The notes under the pieces were generated by a model. It was not told the origin of the DNA. It saw only the letters and a program-made list of their open reading frames with translations, and did no database searches. From the NCBI GenBank assembly GCA_018895675.1, contig JAHIOG010000259.1, positions 1 to 12,272 of the forward strand: DNA of 12,272 nt, in the 5' to 3' direction. This document shows, piece by piece, positions 5,816-12,272 of this stretch (position 1 is its first letter; every line of letters begins with the position of its first letter). The position numbers and the translations under genes are program-made. The stretch is from a bacterium (GTDB lineage: Bacteria; Fidelibacterota; UBA2242).

Positions 5816-7501
5816 ATGGGAATAAGTTTTTTTAAGTTGAATCCCCCGATCCTTTGTCTAACTTTTTTAACTGTTGTTTTTATTATGATAAATTGTGGAG
5901 AAACAGTGATAAAACAGAGAGCAGATTTGATTTACGTAAAAGGTGAACTGGAGAAACTGGCACCGGTTGAATTAAAAAGCGATCTGTCAGGCTTGAAGCC
6001 AGGCGATACACAGGTTCTGACCCGTTTGGTTGAAGCCGGTCGAATTATCGATGAATTATTCCTGCTTCAGGTAAGCAATGAGAATCCGCAGATTCGGGAG
6101 CAGCTGCAAAGTTCCTCTGATCCGAACGATGCAACATATCTTGAATTATACAACATTATGTTCGGTCCCTGGAATCGGCTGGAAAAGGACAAGCCATTTA
6201 TTTATACAAAAGAGAAACCGTTAGGCGCTGGTTTTTATCCTGAAGATATGACAAAAGAAGAATTCCAGGAATTTTTAAAAACTCATCCGTCCGAAAAAGA
6301 AGCGTATGAATGCCCATTTTCCGTAATCCGGAGAGAGCCAAACGGCAAATTGAAAGCGGTTCCTTATTATGAAGAGTATGCTGCTCTGGTGAGTGGAATC
6401 AGTCGCTTGCTAAATGAAGCCGCTGCTCTGACGGAGGATTCGACGCTTGAGAAATATCTGAAACTGCGAGCACGGGATCTGCTTACCGATGATTATTTTG
6501 ATAGTGATATGGCCTGGATGGATCTCGCCGGCGATCTGGAAGTTGTCATAGGTCCTTATGAGGTTTATGAAGATCAACTATTCAGTTACAAGGCAGCCTA
6601 TGAAGCCTTTATTTGTATAGTGGATCATGAAGAAAGTAAAAAGCTGACGGATGTGGCGAAATATCTAAATGATATGGAAGATCATCTTCCAATTCCGGAC
6701 AAATATAAGAACTTTAACAGAGGTAGCTCTTCACCAATTAAGGTCGTCCAGGAACTGTTTTCCGCGGGTGATACAAAAGCCGGAGTTCAGACCACTGCAT
6801 TTAATTTGCCAAATGACGAACGGGTTCGCGAAGCAAAAGGGTCGAAAAAAGTCATGTTGAAAAATGTGGCTCAGGCAAAATATGATAAATGCTGGATTCC
6901 GATCGTGAATACAATTTTGGCAGAAAGGCAGCTGAAACACGTATCTTTTGAGGCTTATTTCAACCATGTTCTGATGCACGAGGTCAGTCATGGACTCGGG
7001 CCCGGTTCGCTGACTCTTGAGGACAGTACAAAAACGACCGTCAGCCTGGAACTGAAAGAGTTGTATCCTACCATTGAAGAATGTAAAGCCGATGTTTTGG
7101 GGATCTATAATTTTCTCTTCATGATGGAAAAGGGGGTTTTCCCAAAAACGATGCGGCATTCAGCATTAGCGAGCTATCTTGGCGGAATGTATCGGTCGAT
7201 CCGGTTTGGCATCGATTCGGCTCATGGCGGTGGCGTTGCGATTCAGTTTAATTATTTTATGGAGAAAGGCGCTTTTTACCAGGATGAAGACGGAAAATTA
7301 AATCTGAATGAGCAGAAATTAGAACAGGCTATAAAAGATTTAGCTGAAAAATTGTTGGTCATTCAGGCACACGGCGATTACGAAGCGGCTGCGTCTCTGG
7401 TTGAACAATATCGTGTCATGACGCCGGTAATGGCAGATTATGTCGATCAGTTAAAACATCTGCCGGTGGATATACTCCCGTCTTTTCCTCTGGCAATGTA
7501 A
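5816..7501 (+). CDS. Predicted lipoprotein, peptidase family M49 (dipeptidyl-peptidase III-like)
   Basis: A 561-residue zinc metallopeptidase with an N-terminal hydrophobic signal ending in a lipobox-like MINC, so C27 is a likely lipidation site. This would place the enzyme on the periplasmic face of a membrane or in the outer membrane. The metal centre is H388-E-V-S-H392 plus E422 in EECKAD (421-426), the counterpart of the EECRAE motif of M49 enzymes. M49 dipeptidyl peptidases release dipeptides from short peptides. Classical members have a six-residue HExxGH motif; here it is five residues, as I remember for the Caldithrix abyssi enzyme. At 561 residues it is shorter than the eukaryotic and Bacteroides forms. 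GAGGAGA precedes the ATG. The gene is followed by a strong terminator and preceded by pepT, supporting peptide catabolism. Dipeptidyl specificity is inferred, not shown. Confidence 0.85.
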   Translation: MGISFFKLNPPILCLTFLTVVFIMINCGETVIKQRADLIYVKGELEKLAPVELKSDLSGLKPGDTQVLTRLVEAGRIIDELFLLQVSNENPQIREQLQSSSDPNDATYLELYNIMFGPWNRLEKDKPFIYTKEKPLGAGFYPEDMTKEEFQEFLKTHPSEKEAYECPFSVIRREPNGKLKAVPYYEEYAALVSGISRLLNEAAALTEDSTLEKYLKLRARDLLTDDYFDSDMAWMDLAGDLEVVIGPYEVYEDQLFSYKAAYEAFICIVDHEESKKLTDVAKYLNDMEDHLPIPDKYKNFNRGSSSPIKVVQELFSAGDTKAGVQTTAFNLPNDERVREAKGSKKVMLKNVAQAKYDKCWIPIVNTILAERQLKHVSFEAYFNHVLMHEVSHGLGPGSLTLEDSTKTTVSLELKELYPTIEECKADVLGIYNFLFMMEKGVFPKTMRHSALASYLGGMYRSIRFGIDSAHGGGVAIQFNYFMEKGAFYQDEDGKLNLNEQKLEQAIKDLAEKLLVIQAHGDYEAAASLVEQYRVMTPVMADYVDQLKHLPVDILPSFPLAM

Positions 7502-7514
7502 ATTTCAGGGCAAG

Positions 7515-7542
7515 AAAAAAGGGTCGCATGCGACCCTTTTTT
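7515..7542 (+). terminator. Rho-independent terminator with a perfectly palindromic stem
   Basis: The 16-base perfect palindrome GGGTCGCATGCGACCC (7521-7536) is flanked by six A residues (7515-7520) and six T residues (7537-7542). It lies 13 bases after the stop of the M49 gene and ends the pepT-M49 unit. Because the A and T tracts are symmetrical, it could terminate transcription from either direction. Confidence 0.93.
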
Positions 7543-7924
7543 ATAGTGCGAATTTAAATATGAGGTTACCCTCCCCGAACGTAAATGAGGGGATTTATGA
7601 GGGATATTACGGCACATCCGGGGAGGGCGAGGGGATATATTGTGAATTTGTACCTTAATTTAAATCTGCGTTTCAAAAAACTATAGACAAAAAAGTAAAT
7701 TACAATAATTGTGCCAATCGACTATCTTGGGAAACATTGTCAAAAATTTTCAATCAGTTACTTAGATGCATCTGAAAGGAAAAAGTTTCATCTTATTTGG
7801 AATTAACTTGATAAAATTCAAAATAGTTGATTAAGATCACTAATATCAAATAACAGAATGTTTTTCCTTTATTAAACATTTTTTCTGTATATTTGTTTCG
7901 TTGGAATATAACCGGAGATATGTA
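7543..7924. other. Intergenic stretch upstream of the broken response regulator
   Basis: No gene is visible here. The left part carries a GC-rich inverted repeat (7569-7627) with G-rich direct repetition (GAGGGGAT-like) after it. From about 7645 to 7900 it is strongly AT-rich and should hold the promoter of the downstream operon. Possible sigma70-like boxes exist, for example TTGATA around 7809 with TAAGAT about 18 bases on, but none is compelling. A terminator at 7515-7542 insulates this region from the upstream unit. Confidence 0.45.
7569..7627. repeat. GC-rich inverted repeat, 9-bp arms
   Basis: CCCTCCCCG at 7569-7577 is perfectly complementary to CGGGGAGGG at 7619-7627, with a 41-base loop. 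More G-runs (GAGGGG) follow at about 7630. The element is bounded on both sides by AATTTAAAT (about 7550-7559 and 7655-7664), and its GC-richness contrasts with the AT-rich flanks. It resembles a small dispersed intergenic repeat of the MITE type; no transposase is present, and copies elsewhere cannot be seen from this window. Confidence 0.6.
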
Positions 7925-8113
7925 GTGCGAAAAATCCTTATTGTTGATGATGACCCTGAAATATTAGAACTTGTCAAATGTTATTTTGAAGGACGTCAAA
8001 TGGCAGTTATTACGCTTGTGGAAAGCAGAAAAGCGGTTGAGACTGTTCTTCAATTCGAACCGGATCTGATTATTCTGGATATCAATATGCCGGATGTGAA
8101 TGGGATGGATTGA
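7925..8113 (+). pseudogene. Truncated response-regulator receiver domain
   Basis: A 62-residue frame gives the first half of a CheY-like receiver: acidic pocket D8-D9 in ILIVDDDPE, then helix 1, strand 2 and the phosphoacceptor D52 in DLIILDINMPDVNGMD. It stops at TGA 8111-8113. A full receiver is about 120 residues, so the conserved threonine/serine and lysine and the output face are missing. Phosphotransfer signalling is therefore unlikely. The start is GTG at 7925 with GGAG at 7914-7917; an upstream in-frame TTG (7901) would add eight residues lacking receiver similarity. Inserting one base just before the stop would join the canonical register (NGMD-LMEK) to the frame ending at 8172, but that only adds about 20 residues. 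A frameshift plus an internal deletion explains this best. It could once have regulated the operon downstream. Confidence 0.8.
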
Positions 8114-8172
8114 TGGAGAAAGACAAATGGTTTGAAATTGCCATAATCGATGAAAAAGAGGAGTCAGCATGA
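8112..8172 (+). other. Possible remnant tail of the broken response regulator (19 codons)
   Basis: A short frame opens with ATG at 8112, overlapping the receiver stop as TGATG. It encodes 19 residues (MEKDKWFEIAIIDEKEESA) and ends with TGA at 8170-8172, overlapping the next start as ATGA. Its last codons include the GAGGAG (8158-8163) that serves the following gene. It is best read as the out-of-frame tail of the receiver gene, which kept translational coupling with the operon. A genuine leader peptide cannot be excluded. Confidence 0.35.
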
Positions 8173-8513
8173 AAACCTGGATGGATAAAAGAATCGCTTT
8201 AGCTCTATTTCTGCCTTCGGTAATGATCGTAGTGTATTGGATTGTCAAGGGCTTAATAAAGCTCTATAACTGGTTTGTATCATTGCCGGATTACAGCTCC
8301 GCCTGGTGGAACTCGCTGGGGAGTTTTTGCATTAACAATCTGAGTATTATCATTGTCGTTTATTTGATTATATGTCTTCAGGTCGCTGGTATTGCCGAAT
8401 TTCGATTTAAAAAGAATTTTATAAAGGCGTATTTATTTGGAATTATAATGACTCCTCCAATTATGATAATATTGTGGGGAAAAAAGCTTGAACCGGTAAA
8501 TTATGACAAGTAA
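8169..8513 (+). CDS. Hypothetical three-helix membrane protein, first gene of the export operon
   Basis: A 114-residue protein, unrecognised, with hydrophobic segments at about residues 9-31, 56-75 and 85-102. The short loop between helices 1 and 2 contains tryptophan and tyrosine residues (NWF, SSAWW) typical of a membrane interface. A strong GAGGAG (8158-8163) lies five bases before the ATG. The 3' end overlaps the MMPL transporter gene by 11 bases, so the two proteins are probably made together. By context it may be an accessory subunit of the transporter. This is inference from position only. Confidence 0.75.
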   Translation: MKTWMDKRIALALFLPSVMIVVYWIVKGLIKLYNWFVSLPDYSSAWWNSLGSFCINNLSIIIVVYLIICLQVAGIAEFRFKKNFIKAYLFGIIMTPPIMIILWGKKLEPVNYDK

Positions 8514-10809
8514 ATGTAACAGAAGAGGCATAAAATCCTGGATAGATTTTGTGATGTCCTATCCGAGGACAATAATTGGGTTCTGTATATTAATGACTGT
8601 TTTAATGGGATGGAACATCCCGAATATTGTTATGGATCCTGATATAAAATCTATGTTGCCGCAGGATCAGGAAATAATCCGTTCCATTAATGATCTAGAG
8701 GATATTTTCGGAGGGTCGGAATTAGTAATTTTATCATTAAAATCCGAAGATATATTTAGTAAAGCAACGCTGAGAAAAATACAGGAATTATGTGATGAGA
8801 TTGAGGATCTTGATGTAGTTGATAAGGTCATGTCACTGACCAATTCGTTTGAAATTAAAGGCACCCGGGACGGATTTGAGGTTCGGAATCTTATTGAAGA
8901 ATTTCCTGAAACTGAAGCAGAGAGAGAAATTCTTCGTCAAAAGGTAGCAGATAATGATTTAATATACGGAAATATTGTTTCGGAAGATTTCCAGCGCACG
9001 TCAATCATCGCGGTGCTGTCTCTTGGAAATGGAGATAGCAGGGACGAAGAAATTCATCAGACTTTTACCAACCTGAAACAAAAATATGAGGGACCTGAGG
9101 AGATTCATCTGGCTGGTTTGCCATTGACCAGACGGGAGATTGTCAAAACGATGCAATCTGATATGAAAGCACTGTTTCCTTACGGAATTGCTTTGATGAT
9201 ATTCCTATTGATTTTCTGTTTTCGCAGCTGGGTGGGCGCTTTTTTACCTTTTGCAGTTGTTATAATGAGCATCATTAATACACTCGGTTTCATGGCTATA
9301 CTCCATATGAAGTTCACATTTATTACAATGCTGATGCCGGTGATGTTGATTGCGATTGCCAATGATTACAGCATTCATATTATCTCGCATTATTTTGAGG
9401 AATATAAAATACGAAAGGAGAAGAATAAGGCTGACATTATAAAAACCACTTTGCTGCATTTGAAAACACCCGTATTTTTGGCTGGTGTAACCACGCTGGT
9501 TGGATTTTTAAGCTTGCAATCTCATGTCCTGCCACCTGCACGGCAACTCGGATTGTTATCATCTTTTGGTATCGCGCTGGCGTTTATTCTGAGTGTTACA
9601 TTTGTTCCCGCTGCGCTGAAATTATTGGATTATCCGATGGTGTTGAAACAAAACAGGAATTCAGGAAGGATAGACGCATTTCTATCGCGTTGGGGAAACT
9701 TTTTTATCAGACATCGTAAGAAATATTTAATTGCAAGCGCTCTGGTTATTATTATTATCGCTACCGGAATTCCAAAGATAGTCGTGGATACGAATCCCAT
9801 GCACTATTATAAAAAGACCTCGGAAATCCGTATCAGTAATGACATCATTGATCGCTATTTTGGCGGTTCGGCACAATTGAGCATTCTTGCAAAGGGAGAT
9901 ATTAAAGACCCCGTATTTCTATGCCGGATGGAGAGATTGACCGATTATCTGGAAAAGGACCCGACTGTTACCCGTACTATTTCCATCGTGGATCAATTGA
10001 AGAAGATGAACAGAGCCTTTCATGGAGACAGTTTAGAGTACGAAGTAATACCTGAAACGCGGGAAGCGGTGGCACAATATCTTTTACTCTTCTCTATTTC
10101 CGGAGATGAAGAAGACTTAAGTCAATTTGTGGATTACGATTACGAACAAGCCCAGATACTTGCCCGGGTCAACGAGACCAGCTCCATGTCATTGCATAAA
10201 TTATTGCAGGATACCCGGGAATATGTCCGTGATGATCTGGGCGACGAAAATTTTCCGGCGATTACCGGCATTGTGGCGGTCATTGGAGAGCTTGTGGATA
10301 TGGTGGTTCGCGGGCAGATGCGAAGTCTGATCATTTCCATTGTTCTTGTGAGTCTGATTTGCGCATTTATTTTCAAATCGGTTGTTGGCGGAATTCTTTC
10401 CATTATCCCGTTAAGCGGCGCCATGATCATTGTTTTCGGGCTGATGGGGTATGTTGGGATAGAACTGAACATTGCAACGGCAATGCTTTCAAGCATTATG
10501 ATAGGAGTGGGAATTGACTATACTATTCATTTTTTATACCGATTCAGATTTGAAGTACAGAGCGGATTAGGAGCTTCGGAAGCTGTTATTAAAACATTAT
10601 CCACCAGCGGCAAAGGAATCATTTATAATGCTTTATCGGTAATCGTCGGATTCACGGTATTGCTGCTATCCGGATTTATGCCGATCTACTTCTTTGGATT
10701 TCTGATCGTATTTTCGATAACTGCGTGTTTACTCGGCGCATTGACGATAATGCCGGCGCTGCTTGTTATTATCAAACCCAAATTTATTTTTAAAAGGAGT
10801 GAGAGATGA
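8503..10809 (+). CDS. RND/MMPL-family transporter
   Basis: A 768-residue inner-membrane transporter built as two repeats. Helix 1 (about 22-38) is followed by a large periplasmic domain (about 40-218) and a five-helix bundle (about 220-375). Helix 7 (about 408-425) is followed by a second periplasmic domain (about 428-605) and a second bundle (about 606-758). Each bundle carries the aspartate-tyrosine pair that relays protons in MmpL proteins: D288-Y289 in IAIANDYSIH and D672-Y673 in IGVGIDYTIH. GGSELVIL (70-77) and GGSAQLSIL (454-462) mark equivalent points of the two domains. The size and gene context fit the exporters of lipids or other hydrophobic molecules, such as the hopanoid transporter HpnN; AcrB-type drug pumps are about 1,000 residues. 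It overlaps its upstream neighbour by 11 bases and the next gene by four. The substrate is unknown. Confidence 0.93.
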   Translation: MTSKCNRRGIKSWIDFVMSYPRTIIGFCILMTVLMGWNIPNIVMDPDIKSMLPQDQEIIRSINDLEDIFGGSELVILSLKSEDIFSKATLRKIQELCDEIEDLDVVDKVMSLTNSFEIKGTRDGFEVRNLIEEFPETEAEREILRQKVADNDLIYGNIVSEDFQRTSIIAVLSLGNGDSRDEEIHQTFTNLKQKYEGPEEIHLAGLPLTRREIVKTMQSDMKALFPYGIALMIFLLIFCFRSWVGAFLPFAVVIMSIINTLGFMAILHMKFTFITMLMPVMLIAIANDYSIHIISHYFEEYKIRKEKNKADIIKTTLLHLKTPVFLAGVTTLVGFLSLQSHVLPPARQLGLLSSFGIALAFILSVTFVPAALKLLDYPMVLKQNRNSGRIDAFLSRWGNFFIRHRKKYLIASALVIIIIATGIPKIVVDTNPMHYYKKTSEIRISNDIIDRYFGGSAQLSILAKGDIKDPVFLCRMERLTDYLEKDPTVTRTISIVDQLKKMNRAFHGDSLEYEVIPETREAVAQYLLLFSISGDEEDLSQFVDYDYEQAQILARVNETSSMSLHKLLQDTREYVRDDLGDENFPAITGIVAVIGELVDMVVRGQMRSLIISIVLVSLICAFIFKSVVGGILSIIPLSGAMIIVFGLMGYVGIELNIATAMLSSIMIGVGIDYTIHFLYRFRFEVQSGLGASEAVIKTLSTSGKGIIYNALSVIVGFTVLLLSGFMPIYFFGFLIVFSITACLLGALTIMPALLVIIKPKFIFKRSER

Positions 10810-11603
10810 AACGTATTGGAACAATGTTCGTCATTGGATTAGTTACGGTTATTATCGCTCAAACGGCTTATGCTCAATTAAGCGGTAGGGATATTATGCT
10901 GAAAGTGGATGAGTGTGGAGAAGTGAAGACGGAATACAATAAGACCAAAATGATCTTGATAAATAAAAAAGGTAAAACCCGGGTACGTGATGTTGTCAGA
11001 TATGAAAAATCTTATGACGGTGAAAAAGGTATTGATAGTAAATTGTTGATCTTTTTCGAGTATCCGTCGGATATCCGCGGAACTGGGCTTCTGCTTTGGA
11101 GTTATGTAGATGTTGGGAAAGAAGACGATCGCTGGCTGTATCTGCCGGCATTGAAAAAAATCCGGCGCATTGCCGGCGAAAGCAAGAACGATTATTTCAT
11201 GGGAACCGATTTTACCTATGATGATATGGGCGGTCGCAGTATCGATGATGACACTCATAAACTACTTGGCAAGAAGATACTCGATGGCGTCGAGTGTTAT
11301 AAAATAGAATCTGTCCCGGTCGATAAAGATGATCAATACAGTAAAAAAATTACGTGGGTGATCCCGGATAAATGGATAACCGCTAAAATGGAATTTTATA
11401 ATAATAATAAAAAATTGCAAAAAGTGCTAACTATATCCGATATACGAAAAGTTGATAAGATCTGGACGCCTCATCTGTTATTTATGGATAATCTGAGTAA
11501 AAAGCATCAAACAAAAATCGAGATTATAGAAGTCAGGTTTAATAGCGAGATGAATGATCAGATTTTCACAACAACAACCTTACAGAGGGGCAGAGTGCAA
11601 TGA
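10806..11603 (+). CDS. Periplasmic LolA-like 'outer membrane lipoprotein-sorting protein'
   Basis: A 265-residue secreted protein with a clear Sec signal peptide (about 1-23, cleavage after AYA). It matches the family annotated as outer membrane lipoprotein-sorting proteins with a LolA-like fold (PF17131): RGTGLLLW (91-98), DDRWLYLPALKKIRRI (107-122) and the conserved ESKNDYFMGTDFTYDDM (125-141). LolA-fold proteins carry acyl chains in a hydrophobic half-barrel. Members next to MMPL transporters are thought to shuttle lipid-like cargo across the periplasm rather than lipoproteins. True LolA is about 200 residues and normally has LolC/D/E partners, none of which are here. Its ATG overlaps the transporter stop (ATGA), with GGAG upstream, and its own stop overlaps the next start. 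Confidence 0.9.
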   Translation: MKRIGTMFVIGLVTVIIAQTAYAQLSGRDIMLKVDECGEVKTEYNKTKMILINKKGKTRVRDVVRYEKSYDGEKGIDSKLLIFFEYPSDIRGTGLLLWSYVDVGKEDDRWLYLPALKKIRRIAGESKNDYFMGTDFTYDDMGGRSIDDDTHKLLGKKILDGVECYKIESVPVDKDDQYSKKITWVIPDKWITAKMEFYNNNKKLQKVLTISDIRKVDKIWTPHLLFMDNLSKKHQTKIEIIEVRFNSEMNDQIFTTTTLQRGRVQ

Positions 11604-12272
11604 GAATTAGCGCCGCCTTTTTTACGATAGTATTTGTTGTATTGATCCTTTTAGAGCCGGTCTATAGCGAGGTCGAATTACACGGATTTTTCCGTAATCA
11701 TGATGCATTTCGGCTTAAAGATCCCAACGATGCGATGCTGCTGCGTAATCGGCTGAGATTGAATTCCGAACTCCGGGGCGATAATATTTATGGTTATGCG
11801 TCAGTGGATTTTCTGAACGATGCTGCCGCCGGAAGCCCGACTAATCTGAATCTCAGAGAACTGTACCTGGACATTTACAGTTCCTGGGTGGACTTCAGGA
11901 TCGGGAAACAACAGGTTGTCTGGGGCAAAGCCGATGGTTATTTTATCAACGATATCGTCAATCCGCTGGATCTGTCCTATTTTCTGCTGCAGGATTTTGA
12001 TGATATCCGCATGGCGACAACGATGCTGAATACGAAATTGCATCACGTCAACCATTCGCTGGAGATACTGGTTATTCCCGAATTTAAACCGATGAGTATG
12101 AGCTTCGATGGTGACTGGGCATTTAATCGACCGGATTCGGTTAACATTACAGTACCAGCAGGGGAACAGTTTGTAACTATGTCTATTCCGATGAATTATC
12201 AACAGGATATCCTCCCGCAAAACTCATTACGTAAAATGGAATACGGGTTCAAATTTAACACTTTTCTATTAG
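11600..12272 (+). CDS. Outer-membrane beta-barrel protein, DUF1302-like (partial, 3' end outside window)
   Basis: An open frame starts at ATG 11600, overlapping the stop of the LolA-like gene (ATGA), and stays open to the window edge, giving about 224 residues. The N-terminus is a signal peptide (about 1-23, cleavage after VYS), followed by ELHGFFRNHDAFRL and amphipathic strand-like segments. The central RIGKQQVVWGKADGYFINDIVNPLDLS stretch is typical of DUF1302 and related barrel proteins found with RND transporters. The window holds no C-terminal strand, so the end of the barrel and its total size are unknown. By position it completes an inner-membrane, periplasm and outer-membrane path. A specific porin or lipid-channel role is inferred. 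Confidence 0.85.
   Translation, partial: MRISAAFFTIVFVVLILLEPVYSEVELHGFFRNHDAFRLKDPNDAMLLRNRLRLNSELRGDNIYGYASVDFLNDAAAGSPTNLNLRELYLDIYSSWVDFRIGKQQVVWGKADGYFINDIVNPLDLSYFLLQDFDDIRMATTMLNTKLHHVNHSLEILVIPEFKPMSMSFDGDWAFNRPDSVNITVPAGEQFVTMSIPMNYQQDILPQNSLRKMEYGFKFNTFLL

Noticed and set aside
6731..7159. A 142-codon minus-strand frame inside the M49 gene
   Set aside because: It overlaps the catalytic zinc motif region of the peptidase on the other strand and has no family-like features.
7569..7627. Second terminator after the M49 gene
   Set aside because: The loop is 41 bases long and no T-tract follows; the palindrome at 7515-7542 already serves as the terminator.
10140..10496. A 118-codon minus-strand frame inside the MMPL gene
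   Set aside because: It is opposite the transporter, whose motifs and helices span this segment; no ribosome-binding site or family match.
11801..12220. A 139-codon minus-strand frame
   Set aside because: It lies wholly inside the barrel-protein gene, which has a signal peptide, an ATGA overlap and family motifs; the minus frame is a shadow.

Overview
The window looks like chromosomal DNA from a Gram-negative, moderately AT-rich bacterium. Two envelope proteins have Sec signal peptides, a lipoprotein is predicted, and an operon runs from an inner-membrane RND/MMPL transporter to an outer-membrane barrel. My best guess is a member of the FCB superphylum, such as a Calditrichota- or Neomarinimicrobiota-like lineage. 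This rests partly on the M49 metallopeptidase, whose five-residue HEVSH zinc motif recalls the HEISH form I remember for Caldithrix abyssi DPP III. No rRNA, tRNA or CRISPR is visible, and the taxonomy is an inference.

Layout. (1) 1-1024: an AT-rich membrane-protein gene of unknown function (30-602), then a long non-coding stretch. That stretch has a perfect consensus sigma70-type promoter (710-738), a possible 54-codon ORF, and a GC-richer, hairpin-rich block with no recognisable gene. (2) 1025-1495, minus: a cysteine-rich, probably zinc-binding protein. A short tandem 7-bp repeat lies behind it (1632-1666). (3) 1772-4258, minus: a compact five-gene run. In transcription order it encodes a two-helix membrane protein, uracil phosphoribosyltransferase (upp), a DUF2082-type zinc ribbon, an SMP-30/gluconolactonase-like beta-propeller and a DUF2007-type small protein. 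Spacings are 2-36 nt, so it is probably one operon with a housekeeping core. (4) 4486-7542, plus: pepT (peptidase T) followed by a predicted lipoprotein of peptidase family M49, closed by a textbook palindromic terminator. Together they suggest peptide utilisation, with short peptides trimmed in the envelope and tripeptides finished in the cytoplasm. (5) 7543-8172: a non-coding stretch with a GC-rich inverted repeat, then a broken response-regulator gene that stops just after its phosphoacceptor aspartate. (6) 8169 to the window end, plus: four overlapping genes for a three-helix membrane protein, a 768-residue RND/MMPL transporter, a periplasmic LolA-like protein and an outer-membrane barrel protein cut by the window edge.

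The last operon is the most interesting system. Every junction overlaps (11, 4 and 4 nt). Its products cover inner membrane, periplasm and outer membrane, which is the expected architecture of a trans-envelope lipid or hydrophobic-molecule export route. The small three-helix protein in first place is unrecognised and may be an undescribed accessory subunit. The substrate cannot be read from the sequence.
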